From Pisolithus tinctorius (lineage: Eukaryota > Basidiomycota > Agaricomycetes > Boletales > Pisolithaceae), in assembly GCA_024663395.1 (NCBI GenBank), contig JANFAH010000061.1, forward strand, positions 124,001-188,000: a stretch of DNA of 64,000 nt, read 5' to 3'. Positions 1 to 12,680 of this stretch are shown one piece after another. The position numbers were made by a program, and so were the translations under genes. The notes below the pieces were generated by a model. It made no database searches and had not been told where the DNA came from. It saw only the letters and a list, made by a program, of their open reading frames with translations. Numbering within the stretch: the first letter of the stretch is position 1; every line of letters starts with the position of its first letter.

Positions 1-319
1 TGCGGAATGAATTTCCTTCTGATTCACTGTAGATGTTTCGGGTGAAAGCGGGATCTCTACCGTAGCTGGGTTGTCGGGCGCAAATGTTCGTGTTGCATGC
101 TACACATAAACGAGGCGTGGCGTGCACCCGGATTGTAACAGCCTATGCAATGCAACAGGAGTGCGTCCGAGCACAGATTGAAGATGTATTGAAATATTGA
201 AAAATGGTTGATGATTCTGGCTTCCTGATCATCTGGTCCTGTCACAGGAGCATAAAAAGTCATAATAGCCTGAAAACTGAAAACAGTACATTATACTTTT
301 CGTTGCCGATGATTGGGTT
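1..319. other. Intergenic sequence at the window edge
   Basis: I see no convincing coding region, RNA gene or repeat here. It is the 3' flank of the minus-strand IBtk-like gene whose stop codon lies at 320-322, so it probably holds that gene's 3' UTR and terminator, but no specific signal could be picked out. Confidence 0.5.
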
Positions 320-3300
320 CTAAGCTCGTGATTTACGACTCTTCGCTGCCCGAGAACTAGCCGAACTCGCGCATGACTCGCCTTGGCTCTTCAACGTGGG
401 AAATGATCCACTTTCGGTCGGTCGCGTCCTCCTACCTTTCGCATTTCCTCTGGCAGGATTCCCAGCGGGTAGTGTGTTAGCAGTGGCGGCCGATGAAAGC
501 AGTCGATCCTGCTCAGAAAGCTCCTGTTTCACACGTTCTTCCTCAGCTGCCCACCACTGGAGGAAATCCTCTTCCTGCTTTCTCGCACGCTCTTCCTCTT
601 GGATATCTAACAACGATCGCTTGTCTTGGGCTGCGGATGCACTCTGCGTTTGTTGCAGTAACTGAATCTTGGCGAATGACGGCACTGCACCCTGTATGCC
701 TGGCTGTACACTAGGTTGTACAGGATGGAAAGTCCAAGCAGATCTGGGTACGTGACGCAGCAGAATTACGATCAGCGACAACGCAACGAACGCAAGTAGC
801 ACATAACCCACTGTACTTTTCGCGGTCTTGGTGACCCAGAGGGGACAGGAACTGCTTGCCTCACTGGAGTGATCTTTGGACCTAATGCCGGCGGCAAACT
901 CGCATTCGTTAGTTTGGAAGGCGTGGCCGGTACAGACTGCAGTTGTTTGAGTGGCGACGCTTTGGATTGCAGCCCTGATGAATTAGGCATGGTCGGGACG
1001 CGTGTTGCAAACTGCTCGCTCGTCTTCCTAGGTTTATCTGGAGTCTTTGAAAACCTTGAAACAGGAGAAGACGGTGCAATTTTCCTCGCTTCAGCTTCCA
1101 CCATGACAGCTTTGAGGTCCACCCTATAAATCGTTCGCAATAGCAATGGAAGGAAGACGATTGCTGTACATACCGAGGCACGAATGGAGTCGTCTTCCAT
1201 ACTGGCCGAGGAGTAGTCGTGGCGTACTGGTCCATGGGCGAAGTCGGAAAACCGGGCTGTGGCACATTCAAATCCAGCGTGGGCACCGCGTCCGAATCGT
1301 CCATCTCGTCCCCAACTATATCTCGAGACCCCGACTTCGATGGTAAAGACGGCACTAACGACGGACTTGGAGAAGGGGAATAAAGAGTAGGTCGCGCCTG
1401 AGGTTTAGAGGTCCCAGGGGAATCTTTTTGAACCTGCGAAGCCCTCGGCATCGGTATAAAGGGTTCAGGAATATCCTGGTTGGCCAGCCACTCTTGATGC
1501 CTTCCTACTGCCTCCTTGGCAAGCCTATTCGATCGCATGAGAGGCGTCTTTTCCGCCTGCTGTGAGCGTATAAACCCAGCCAGATGTCGCACTGCCAAGG
1601 TCTCCAGGTCATCCAAAATCCCCAATTCCAAAAACATTTCCAAGTTAGCGGCTATGTAACTCTCAATGCTCTTCACGAGGTCAACTGCATTGTAATGAAT
1701 AGCCTCAGTAAGGATATAGCAAGCATTGTAAGGACTGAGGAGTCCCAGGATGACTTTTGAGCAAAGGAGCACGAGACCATCAAGTAATAGTTCGTTCTGA
1801 CACCTTTAGTTGAGTAATGAACACTTTCAGGTAAATGTGCCACCTACCGCCGCAGCCACCATGCGAAACATGAACTCGACGACGTCATCAGTACTCTCCA
1901 AAAAGTCTGAGACGAAGTCAAAACTAATCCGGGTCAAGAACAGAGGGAGACACCTACCAAGTGCGTCGAACAGTTTCTCCTCCCCAAAACAGATAAAGCG
2001 CAGGACAAACTGCATCACCGTCCACTCGAAATGATCCATCTGAACATCGATGACACCAAATTGGTCTCGCCTACGAGAGGTCCAATCTTTATCCCCAAAG
2101 AATGCCGAGAAGAAAGGACACCGTGCGCGAAGAACAATCGAATGCGCATAAACGACCTTGTCACGTAAGTGTAAAGCCACGTCAGGTGCGAGCGGGTCCG
2201 TATGGGCATCTGACCTGGGCGGTTCTGTGACGGATTGTACGTAATCAAAGAGTTGTCCATATTGCACGCGTGCTGTGGGTGTGGGTGCACATTTGACAAC
2301 GGATTGGAGGGCTTGAGCAAGTTGAGGGAGCTCTAAAATCCCAGCAAGAACTACGAGTTCGTACTTGACCTGCATCGGCAAGATACCGAGTGCCTTGCAC
2401 TGCTCCGCCAAAGCGAGCCCGACTCGACGGTCCCATAACGCCAGCAAGTTATCAGAGTAAAGATAATAGAGGAGGATCAGCACTGAAAGCGGGTTGACTC
2501 TTGTCACGTGCAGATGACCGAGTATTGGCGATACTGGGAAGGGAAGAAAATTGATTGTCATTTGAATGTGCTTGTCCTTTAAGATCTCGTTTCCATATAA
2601 AACTGTCCGCAGTGGCTCGCAACGCGCGGCGAGCACAAGTCTGTGAGCGTGAAAAGCGAAATTCTTTTCCACACGAACTATGATGTCCGCGTCATGCGAG
2701 GAGGCCATAGCGGCCGTCCCTTCGTCGAGAGGAACTCGTTGAGGTCTTCGCAACGCATCTATCAACCTCTCCAACGAGCCAATGTCATCCAAGATTACAG
2801 CGTCCTCCATCTCGTCGTCGGTTGGGACGTGGTTCCCACCGGTAGTACTTGCCCGACCGGGAGCTGGCTCCACCTCGGGCAGAAACGGTATAATTGCAGC
2901 CATGTCCCCTTCAAACGGTCTCCCCACGACTTGAATTGGCGGCGGTTTGTATTCGGCCTGTAATGCCCCAAACGCACCGGTGCTATTTGTGCACACCGCA
3001 ACCACCCTCTGAATATAGGGGACGCGTTGAAACTTGAATGACTTATTCCCGCCACTGGCCGCGCTGCTCTTCAGATTCCGGGAACGTACGTAGACATGTC
3101 CAGATCGCGTGCACACGATGAGAGTACCATCGCCCCCAATGTCGACGTCCTGTATAACCGCTAAGATGTCAGTGCCACAGTAGCGGAACAGAAAGGACAG
3201 ATTACCCACGCACCTGGACACTACTCGCCTGGGACCTCAAAGTCCACACCCGCTGGGGCTTTACCAGTTTCCCCCTTTTCCCGGATAGATCGAGTCCATC

Positions 3301-5311
3301 CGATTCTAAGACCATTGGGGCAGAGAATGTGAACACTTCGCCATTAGAGGACAACGCTGCAAACGAGTTTTCGCAGCCGACAACTTTCGAGATCGCAGCA
3401 CCCCTAACAGCTCGCGGAGGGCGATATACGGACATTTCAGATGGGAAGGAGTGGGCTGGGAAGCTACTTCACATTCAACAGGGTTCAATGTCAGGACTGT
3501 ACACTTACTTCACCTTGGACACCCCTCCATGCCATATACATACCACATCACCACTCGTGAAAAGGCATGCAGTAGCAGTTTCCTAATTTCATGTGCACGT
3601 TTCAAGCAGTACAGGCCAGAGGGCACGATGGTACTCACCGACATTGCCATACCAAATACGGGCTCTGTAATGACAGATACCTGACGAGGATAAACTTGCA
3701 CTGACGTCGAGGTCTTGTTGTACCCTGCCAGCATATACGTCAAAAAAGTTCACACATGCTCCCAGTGCTAGAGCCCAAGTAGATTACAGGAAGACGAGGA
3801 CATTAGCTCAATGGCTCACCCAATTGTCCATTATTAGTTCCCCATGTCCACACTTGAGAGTGTGACCAACAAGCACTTGCGCTCTTGCATGCGGCGACAC
3901 CCTTTATAAATTCCTTCTTCAGATGACTGATCTTACGTGGGGTCGATTGGACGGCTTCCTGAACAAAGCCTCCTTGACTGGTTTCCACTACATACCCCAA
4001 CTGCGAAAACCTGTTGAGGCCCCAACTCAGGATTTCTCCTGCATTAGTGACTGCGAGAGTATGATCTTGACCAAGAGCAACGCTGACAATAGTGCACCTC
4101 GTCGGAAGAGTTATCGGGGTAGGAGTATACACAGTATGGGAGGAAGGCCCAAGCCTTAAGGCGACCTTCAACAAGACGTATGTCACATAGTGTAACAACC
4201 TACCGTCCTCCACTCCCAAAGCCGCATAAACGCAGATTGTCACGGGGTTCACTCGTGAGAATAGCTGAAAATTGCATTGATCAACGCGGACGTTCCGGCA
4301 TGGTGTGCGACGAAAGACCCTGCACGACTCGCCGAAGGAATTCACAAGTCGCCAGATTTCTCCATCAGGAAGAACCATTATGAAACTCACCCGTGTGTAA
4401 TTTCGACATCTTAACGTCGCATACTTTGATCGCCGCAAAACGATCTTCCAACGAATTGTTTCGGGCATCTGCTGCATTTTTCGCAGGAAGGGCGACAGAA
4501 TCAGGAAAAGTACGGTCACTCGCGTCGCCGTGTCCAAGTGCAGCATTCCTGCAGTACCAGAGTTGCAAGAAAGGTACAGCGTGAGCTCGTGTCCAAACAC
4601 AACGTATATACAAAACCTTAGTCACGAAAATGGAATTTTCCAGCCACGGTCGGCCCGCAAATGAAGGTTGAAATATAGAGAGAAACCCACCGATTCGCAC
4701 CCCATGTGAGAAGGTCAGCGAGTACCTGTCCGTCACAAGGCTGTGGTTTCGCGTTCCGAACCGTCGAATTGTACAAATCAAAGGCTGTGTATCCTTCAAA
4801 GTCCTTGACGGACGTGTTAACATCCGGATGCTGCAACAAAAGGATTCTGCAAATAAGAAGTAATAAGTGAAGCATGTCACCCTGGTGAGAATATCACAAA
4901 CGAAGAAAAGAACCGGGCCGAACACGAAGGTCAGCAGAGAGAAGGGAGGAAAACTCACGCAGTCTCGATGTTTCCGGAATACAAGGCCCTGTGGAGGGGC
5001 GTCCAATGATTCTCCTTGTCTAGTAGATTGACATTGATGTTGGGATGCGAAAGCAGCATGCGTGCATACTCGGTACTGGAAGTATCTGTTGACGAACACA
5101 CAAGGTGAAGGACAGAGCGACCAAGATCGTCAAACGCATTTACTTCCAGTGCCGGGGCGACCAACTTGCGGGACCATGATTTCCCTGAAGATGACTTCCC
5201 AGCACCAATGCGAGGACCGGCTGACCCGGAAGGTCCGGAACGGTCCCGTTCCAGGAGTCGCTGAAACGCCCTTTGGTTGCGCAGATGGAAGTATACATGA
5301 AGCAGTGTCAT
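320..5311 (-). CDS. IBtk-like ankyrin/RCC1/BTB domain protein
   Basis: This multi-exon gene starts at the ATG at 5311 (MTLLHVYFHLRNQRAF) and ends at 320. Domain order from the N-terminus is two ankyrin-type repeats (about 5180-4720, with NHWTPLHRALYSGNIETA and GYTAFDL), then RCC1-type blades (about 4600-3800 and 3435-2950, with VALGQDHTLAVTNAGEILSW and VWTWGTNNGQLG). Two BTB/POZ domains follow (about 2740-2420, DADIIVRVEKNFAFHAHRLV, and about 2220-1850, VVYAHSIVLRARCPFFSAFF). A Ser/Pro-rich tail ends in a charged EEDFLQWWAAEEERVKQEL segment near 560. This order matches the IBtk family, whose members act as cullin-3 substrate adaptors; a role in protein turnover is inferred from that family. 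Several short introns interrupt the frame. No internal stop was found within the exons I could follow. Confidence 0.85.
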
Positions 5312-6298
5312 GCAGCACTAGAGAAGAAGCTGGACTTCGTGGTCCGAAAGGAAACACACGGAGTGACCTTCCTGACCGCTGGAGTCCAATTGAACCTTCG
5401 GGGCCGATAAAACGCGAGTAACCGGCTGACTTTCCAGAATACTAGTCGGTCTAGTGGCGTGCTCAAGTTACAGAAAGTGACGGGACTGCAGGGTAACTTG
5501 AGCGGTAGCGTGCACTGACAAGATAACGGCTGAGTGCTGTTGAGGCCCAGCATCGTCATGACTCGGTGGAAATTACGGGGCTCGGAATGTGAGTCTGTCT
5601 TACGTAATCTGCGCACGTGCAGATTAACCAATGAACGTGGCTCGAGTCGCGCACCGCACACCGTGCGTCGGCCATGACACCATCAAGTTTGACAAAATTG
5701 ACTCATCTTAGCTATGGCGGCCTGCCATTTGGAGCACAATACATATGACGACTGAAAAGCTGACTTAGCGCGAGAAATTCGCAGTGGCGGTGAGGCCGAC
5801 CTGCCTCATCCGGCGGGCGTGGGAACCTTGCCCCGAACGGTCGCAAAGGCCCCCGGTGACGTCATGCTGTCACCTCCCATGGACCCCCTCGGCAAGCTGG
5901 CCGCGTCGGCACGTCCTCCGCGACGGTCCAACCCATTTGGGAATTTCGTAATTGCCGTACGAGGCAACCGTCGTCGTCGTCGTCCGTCGTTGGATATCTG
6001 GATCGCGATCGAACGCGAGAGGGGACGCTGGAGGGCCGCCGGCCCACTGGTGTATGTTGTAGATATGTTTTAGGCACGCGACGTCGTAGCAATTTACATA
6101 GGAAATTGCCCTCTCATAGAGAACACGCAAGAGGACGTGTTGGTGCATGTCGCACTGATGGAATGGTGCCACTACTATTATGGAGATTGGAGAATGTGTA
6201 GGTAGAGTATCTACCACTACACACTGATGCAGTCTGTTGAGTAAGAAACGTAAGAGACGACGCAGCGGTGAATGATATATTTTTTTTAAAAGGATAGC
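5312..6298. other. Intergenic region upstream of the IBtk-like gene
   Basis: I see no recognisable gene. The left part is the presumed promoter of the minus-strand IBtk-like gene. A short CGT-rich simple repeat lies at about 5970-5990. Open frames here are short and lack family features. The right end abuts the stop of the Crypton-type recombinase. Confidence 0.4.
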
Positions 6299-9087
6299 TC
6301 ATTGCCGCTCTGCCTGAGACAGCCTGCCGTGCACTTCGTTCGCAAGGTGGCGGCGACGCTCCCCATCCCCACGATGCCGTTTGCGAGCAGCTATGATGGC
6401 GTTGAGGAGCCTCGTATGTCCTAGACGGGCAGCGCTTCCGTAAGCCCAGAGGAACGCATCCTCGTTCCCTTGGAACCTGGAGAGCCGGATAGAATGGTCA
6501 GGGACGCTGGAGTAGGACAAATCAAGGTAGCACATACTCATCCAGAAATTCGGTGGCCACGACTTTGTGCTGGTAGTGCTTTGTGTTGAGGCGCCGGCAC
6601 TTACCGTTGTAGTAGTGATGCGGCCAGTCCTTGAGTGGAGTGTGCAGGTTGAGCCGCGGCTTGCCCTTTGTCCAGTGGCGCACGATGTCCTTCCAGGAGT
6701 CCGACCTTGGAGTGCGTGTCCCGTCTGCCTGTAAGACGGGAACATCCGGGATGAGCAGTCCCAGGGGAGCGGCAGAGGAACTCGAGCCGGTGTTGGTCCT
6801 CTCGGGTCCGACGCGCGAAGGGAGGGACTGAGTCATGGCAGAGACGTCTGGGGGTAGTTGGACGAGGCGCGGCAATCTGAGTAACAACGGTTGCAAATTG
6901 TGCGGCTGGGCGGCTGGAATGGACTGAACCGTTGGGGGCAGCAAGACGGTGGTCTGATTCTGCGTGGATGAACGTTGATGGCGTTGACGTTGGTGGACTG
7001 ATACAGATTTTAGTTTGACCTTCGTGCGGCGGCAGAGAGAAATGGAATAGACTCACCAGTTGTCACAGCATCATCAGTGCCCGGGCACTGCACCGTTGGC
7101 ACCGGATAGGAATGTGCACCAGAGGAGGCGGACGTCAAAACCAACGCGGTGACCATGTTGCTCATGTCGCCCAGTTTTTGACGAATCTCCCTTACATCTG
7201 CTGACATCGTCGCTTGTGAGTGAGACATTCTTTTCACTGTTGTGTGCAGTGCCACGACGTCTGCTGTTAGTGCCGCATGGGCCATGCGGAGTGCTTCTGT
7301 AGATGCTGGCCGGACGAGCACAGCTTCACCAGCGAGCGAGTCTTCAGCTTCCCGTGAGATCGGGGCCAGAGCGTCACTGTGGTCAGTTTCGTAGCAATGG
7401 AGTTCGTCGAGCAGGTAACGCATCAGCGTATCGCGCTGTGTGGTGGTGTCAAGGACAAAGCGAGAAGCGCTGGTTCGCTCCAACACACCCAGATAGGAAA
7501 GAACACAAGACTCACATGTTCGCCTTCGGCCCACCCTCCCCACCATCGGACACGCGCGAGTGTCCATCGCTGCCCCACTGGGGCATACATGAACCTGTAC
7601 TGCGCTCCTCCTCGACGGTAGCAATGCGTGGAGAACGTTCTGGGAATCCCAGCACCCGCCACTCCCTCGTCAATCCACTTCTGAACCGTATCATGGGAGA
7701 GCGGCTCGCCTGGCTGCAGCACCCCATTCGCGCCAACGGCAGGGAAGAGGAAGTCATCGTCGACCATTGGTCGACCAAGATGGACAATCTCGGTCCATTT
7801 CATCCAGAACACCAGGCGCATGAACACATCACACGCCTTGCCCATATCTGGGCGTGGATAAACCTTGTAGCGATTACCTATGGATACGTGCCATCAAAAA
7901 GGGAGATCAGATGTGAGGCGGCGCCACGTCATAAGGATGGGATTGGACGAACTTCGTAAGTCAATTTCCCTCATCCCCTTGTCCAACTTTCTCTGCCACC
8001 CTTTTCGATTCCGCAGGTGCACCTCAAAGTACACGCCGAGGTCATTGATGGTGAGCGATCCTTCCTCACCTCGAAGGTACTTCAGGAACACGCTATCTAC
8101 AGCGGTCCTGTCGAGTCTAATATCCCCACGCTTCAGCCTGACGAGCTCGTAGTTCCTATCGTAGATTGTCATCATCGACTTCGGAGGTAAAGCTACATGC
8201 TAGTTTACCTGGTCCACAGCGTGAATGCGACAGCGGCACAGGCAAGTTGCTCGATGTGCCGTGTGGTGGTTAATTTCGTCTTCGCATTTGTTGCCCACTT
8301 GCCCAATAGCGGCACTGATGGTTCTGAGCGCGTCATCACCGAATGGATATACTGCAGCGGGGAGTCGAGGGGACAGCAAGAATTGGACCAGGCGAGGATC
8401 ATGTCCAGGTACTCCTTCTTCATCGCACCGGAGTGTGTGCGCTCCGATCCCTGGGAATTGACCTTATGCCGGATAGATGCTACGACGTCGTCCACTTCTG
8501 CCGAGCGCACCGGATTCCCCTCCCACCGCTGGCGTGCACCATTGTAATGCCAGGCCTCACGGAACGTCCCACCATCACTTTCGGGAGTCTCTGCATTAGT
8601 CGATGGCAACGGTAGAGTCATGTGAGACGCATGCCTCATCCCACATCAGTTTGAACGCTGCCTGAACGCTGTCAATCGTACTCTGACTGCAGTCCTCCTG
8701 GAAGCCCTTCCACGAAAGGTAAAGGGCCAGTGCCTTGTCCGAGCATTGATTTGGCATGCGCTCGAACGCATTCTTGAAGTCTGGATCGCCATACACTTCC
8801 GAGCTCAGGTCTCCACTACCAACGTGACTCGGGCTCGGAGGCAGCTGCATTCCCTCTGCCGGAAAGTGGCTCTGTAACCACGACTGCGCCTGGCGGACAT
8901 GCCTGGCGTATGTTGCCCTTGTCTTGGCTGCCCGAAGGTGAGTTTGTTTGCCGGCCTCCTTGATCTGATGAACGGTATGTAGGCTGGGCTGTTCCTTTGG
9001 AACAGATGCCTTCGCTCTCCTCTTTCTCTTGTCGGGGGAGCTAGGTAAGGCAACACTCTTTGTCGTCAATGCCTTCTGTCTGACCAT
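6299..9087 (-). mobile_element. Crypton-type DNA transposon (tyrosine recombinase element)
   Basis: The coding content is a tyrosine recombinase followed by a GCR1_C DNA-binding domain, the combination known from fungal Cryptons. These lack terminal inverted repeats and move by recombination through a circular intermediate. I could not find element ends; they would be very short direct repeats, so the coordinates cover only the coding region. Its position between intact host genes and an RPB1 pseudogene fits an accessory insertion. Confidence 0.6.
6299..9087 (-). CDS. Crypton tyrosine recombinase with GCR1_C domain
   Basis: The ATG at 9087 opens a basic N-terminus (MVRQKALTTKSVALP). An SAM-like core-binding region follows at about 8970-8210 (ALALYLSWKGFQEDCSQSTI). 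The catalytic part lies at about 8175-7400. It has a probable first Arg in YDRNYELVRLKRGDI, the HxxR box in THCYRRGGAQYRFM (about 7640), RWWGGWAEGEH (about 7530), and a candidate nucleophile Tyr in LMRYLLDEL (about 7410). A coiled-coil-like stretch follows at 7300-7130. The C-terminus (about 6720-6540) carries WTKGKPRLNLHTPLKDWP, typical of GCR1_C. Several short introns are needed to join the exons and were not all resolved, so intactness is unproven. It could also be a domesticated host copy. Confidence 0.65.
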
Positions 9088-9359
9088 CGCATGTAAAGGA
9101 CGTTCGTTGTTCCCTCCACAAGCGGCCTGAACCCAACCGGGTGGTGTGTGGGAGTCGCAAACGAAGTCAGTTCGTAGTGTAGCTGCACTGTCAACTAGCT
9201 ACTGTAATATATTTCTTTCTTTCAGATTTAATTCGGTGACATCATATTCAGTGTGAAGCCCTCAACATTCAATATGCACAGGAGTACAACGAATCTGGAA
9301 CTAAGGTAATATAATGCTAGTAATACGTCGTATGCATAGTCGTGAATACCCCGCACCCC

Positions 9360-12300
9360 GTCAAGTCAGCGACGCCCAGCGGCTTCCATCAGAATCCCAA
9401 CTGTTTCCTCCACGAGCGACGCATCAGAGCGTCGGTGTCAGCGTGGTTGATGCCGTGAGGAGCAGTTGCCATGAGTGTTCTATGATGGGTCATGAGGTCG
9501 CAGAGCAATGCCAGGTGGTGATAGTTCACGTACGAACTGTTGAATTCGATGACTCCTCGCATCTCCTTTGTGATTGCTACACGCGCGCCTTCAATCCCAA
9601 GTGCGTTGAAAGTCTCAATGCGCTGGCTGTTCAAGTATGTGTGAGTAAAGCCGACGTTCTAGAAGGCAGATCACCACCTTCAAGTTGACACCGTCAGTCT
9701 CCAGAACCTACTCCTCCATTCGTCTTGATGTTCCCCTCATCATCGGCATAAGTCTCATTGTGCTCCAATAAAAATATGGGGTATGTACACCGCGCAGGCT
9801 GACCGAGTTCAACATCGTGTTCTTGAATTGGCAGAGGAAGACGTCTTCTTCGACTGTACCCTGCCTGTTCCTCCAAGTTACCTTCGCTCCAGATGACGAG
9901 GAGGTCCGTCTTGAAGTTCTCAGCGATGCAGTCGGCGACCACAGTAAGAGTCCAATCAATTGTTCTGTCACAATCGAGCACCAGCCAAAAGTGCATGGTG
10001 ACTGAAGGTGGAGCTTCGACTCGATTTCCTCATCTAGAATGGCGAAGAAAGATTCAACGAACACGGTGTCTTCTTCGGTAATGGTGGACGTAGGTTCGGG
10101 GTCATACCAAATCTCGACTGCGGCGGTCACAGTCCGAAGCGATGTGTAGGCGAGCTCCTGCTGCACGTTCTTTGCTGACATCCTGTCCTGGGCCATATCG
10201 GATTCCAAGTACACAGAAAGCGAAAGCGTTCTGATGTTGGTGGCGACGTTGATGATTTCTTTCAAACGGGGGACACCTAGAGTAGCATTTTTGCTGGATA
10301 CAACGGCGTAGTGGAAGGCGTTAAGAGTCGTTTGAGTAGCTGTTTCACCAATAGACTGGGTGGCAAGAGTACCGCACATCCCTCCAGGGTTAACGAGAGT
10401 ATGGTTGAACTTCGCCTCAATCTCGCCCAACACCCACTCAAACACTTCGCGGTTGAGGTGGAACTCTTCCAATATGCGGCGGGTAGCGAGTGTGGCTCGT
10501 ACGTGCATGCGGAAGGTCAGCGAAGCGTTCGCCTGCGCTTCCCTGCTAACCTCTCCGTGAAGTTGGTGGACTGCGTCAACAGTGTAGGTTGGTTCGAGGT
10601 CGCTAGACTTGCAGCGGTCGATGTGGAAGATCCGAGCGGCACTTTGAATGATACAGTGCAAATTGACAGGCATGCAGTGGGAGTCAGGCTATCTGCGTGA
10701 GGGAAAATGAGTGACCGCAACTGGTGACGATCCTGCATGAGGCGAAAGTGTTCGAAGACGATGCGGATACGATTTTGGCTGACAGAGGTACGTACGTGCT
10801 TCATCGAGGAGTACCTTGGCGAAGACGATGCGGACACGATTTTGGCTGACAGAGGTGCGTACGTGCTCCATCGAGGAGTACCTTGGCGAAGACGATGCGG
10901 ACACGATTTTGGCTGACAGAGGTGCGTACGTGCTCCATCAGGGAGTACCCTGGCGAAGACGATGCGGACACGATTTTGGCTGACAGAGGTGCGTACGTGC
11001 TCCATCCAGGAGTACTCTGGCGAAGACGATGCGGATACGATTTTTGCTGACAGATATTTGACGCCAACAGGCATGGGTGGGGGGCGCAGAGAAAGCCGGG
11101 GAAGGGGATATGACGTCCTCCAGCACGTTGACGAGATGTCGTTGGATATAGTTTGTCTCGCCGTCTTGACAGCGGTATCGACGAGATCTTCTTGACCAGC
11201 CGTGGCATGGAAAAAGTACCCCTGCGGTGGTCAGACCGCGCATGTCTGAGTTCTCCACGAATCCCCTCACCTCTGGGCTGAAGTCATCCTTGGAAAAGTG
11301 AGGTGACATCCAATGGGTGGAAACCAAATGGTATACGCTTTCCTTCTCCACTCTGCTGCCCGACGCAGACGGACATCGGTGAGACATTGATACACGAACC
11401 TTTGGATCCTGCGGTGGCCATTCACAAGCAGGGATAAGTACGTTTATTCACGTTCAACCACACTTTCAAAATTCTATCTCACTGACCTGCGGCACATCTT
11501 GATTTGCGTACATCGTGGAGCTGGCAGTCATGGGGAATGAGGTAGGTGCGTCGTGGACGGTCCCCGGATATAGTATGCGGGGAGGGCGAAATGGACGAGA
11601 TGGAAAATGCTGGAGTGGGGAGAGAGGGAGATGCGCACGACCGAGAAGACTGGTTACTCACATTACCGGGTTTCCAGCGAACCGGAGAGTGGGAAGATGA
11701 CGGGGTGTCCTTTGGGCAAACATACGAAGTGCGGAAAGTTGGTCAGGTACAGAAGGCAAACGAGGTAAGGACAGTTACCTAGGAGATCTCAGCGAGCACG
11801 ACTGAGTTCATAACGACCTAGGTGAATAAAGTCGACACCCGGAACACAGATCACCGCCTTCAAGTTGACACCGTCAGTCTCCAAAACCCGCTCCATCTTC
11901 GTCTTGATGCTCCCCTCATCATCTGGGATGGCGAAGAAGGATTCGATGAATGTGGAGTCTTTGGGAGCGGCGGAGGTAGGGTCGGGATAGCTGCTCCAAC
12001 TCCCTGCCGCTGAGCCCGAACGTGTCGATCCTTTGGCACGCGATGAACGCACCATGCATCCTATCCTCTCCGTATGTAAGCTGGATGAGGTCACCCAACG
12101 AATTGCGCACTGTACCATCGCAGCGGACGTCGTTAGACATCCCCCGTTTCCACCATTTCGACAGCGATGTCGATGAGACCTTCTCGACTAGCCGTGGCAT
12201 GGAAGAAGGCCTCCTGCCAAATGGTATATGCTTTCCTCCTACACTCTGCCGCCCGACACAGACAGACATCGGTGAAACATTGATATTAACCGTTGGATCC

Positions 12301-12365
12301 TGCAGTAACCGTTCATGAGCAAGGTTAAGTTGGCGCTCGACCATACCTACAAAATTGTATCTCAC
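9360..12365 (-). pseudogene. Decayed RPB1 (RNA polymerase II largest subunit) pseudogene
   Basis: Reading on the minus strand, recognisable RPB1 segments appear in gene order but in changing frames. They are [19 protein letters not shown] and GTVRNSLGDLIQLTYGEDRM (12290-12030), RGFVENSDMRGL (about 11260), and NYIQRHLVNVLEDVI (about 11120). The best-kept stretch is 10673-10000, from MPVNLHCIIQSAARIFHIDR through the trigger-loop region GETATQTTLNAFHYAVVSSK and LGVPRLKEIINVATNIRTLS to VFVESFFAILDEEIES. The gene's later part continues at 9990-9400 (VADCIAENFKTDLLVIWSEG; YVNYHHLALLCDLMTHHRTL). Part of the sequence occurs twice, a minisatellite interrupts it, and several frameshifts are needed. This is a relic; the working RPB1 must lie elsewhere. 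Confidence 0.85.
10753..11057. repeat. 67-bp tandem repeat (minisatellite) inside the RPB1 relic
   Basis: The motif CGAAGACGATGCGGACACG begins at 10753, 10820, 10887, 10954 and 11021, an exact 67-bp period. There are four complete units and one partial unit with few differences between units. Because 67 is not a multiple of three, the unit is read in a different frame each time, so it does not encode a peptide repeat. It sits between the RPB1 segments ending near 10680 and starting near 11100. Confidence 0.95.
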
Positions 12366-12680
12366 CGACTGAACCTAGTGCATATTTCGATCTGTGAGCA
12401 TCGCGGAATTGGCAGTCATGGGGAATGAGGTAGGCATGTCGTAGGCGGTCTCCGGATATAGTATGCGGGAAGGGTGAAATGGATTAGACGGAGGATCCTG
12501 GAGTGGAGAGATAGAGGGATGTGCATGAACTGAGAAGACAGATTGCCGGCATTATAGGGTTTCCAGGATTTCCAGCGAACCAGAGAGCTGGAAGATGACG
12601 GGGCAATAAACGTACATAATCGTTAGAGATGGCGCACTCGCACTCGCTGAAAACAATGCCCACCTGAATGCTAATCTCTG
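11484..12680. repeat. Diverged direct duplication, about 888 bp apart
   Basis: The sequence GGCAGTCATGGGGAATGAGG occurs at 11523 and again at 12411, with similar sequence on both sides (for example CCGGATATAGTATGCGGG near 11566 and 12453). The offset is 888 bp. The RPB1 part encoding the GFVENS to VEDV segment is also present twice, near 11260-11090 and 12240-12140. This indicates a segmental tandem duplication within the pseudogene, followed by independent mutation of the copies. Confidence 0.8.

Noticed and set aside
10753..11057. CRISPR-like array
   Set aside because: The 67-bp units are directly contiguous with no variable spacers, and the organism is a eukaryote. It is a minisatellite.
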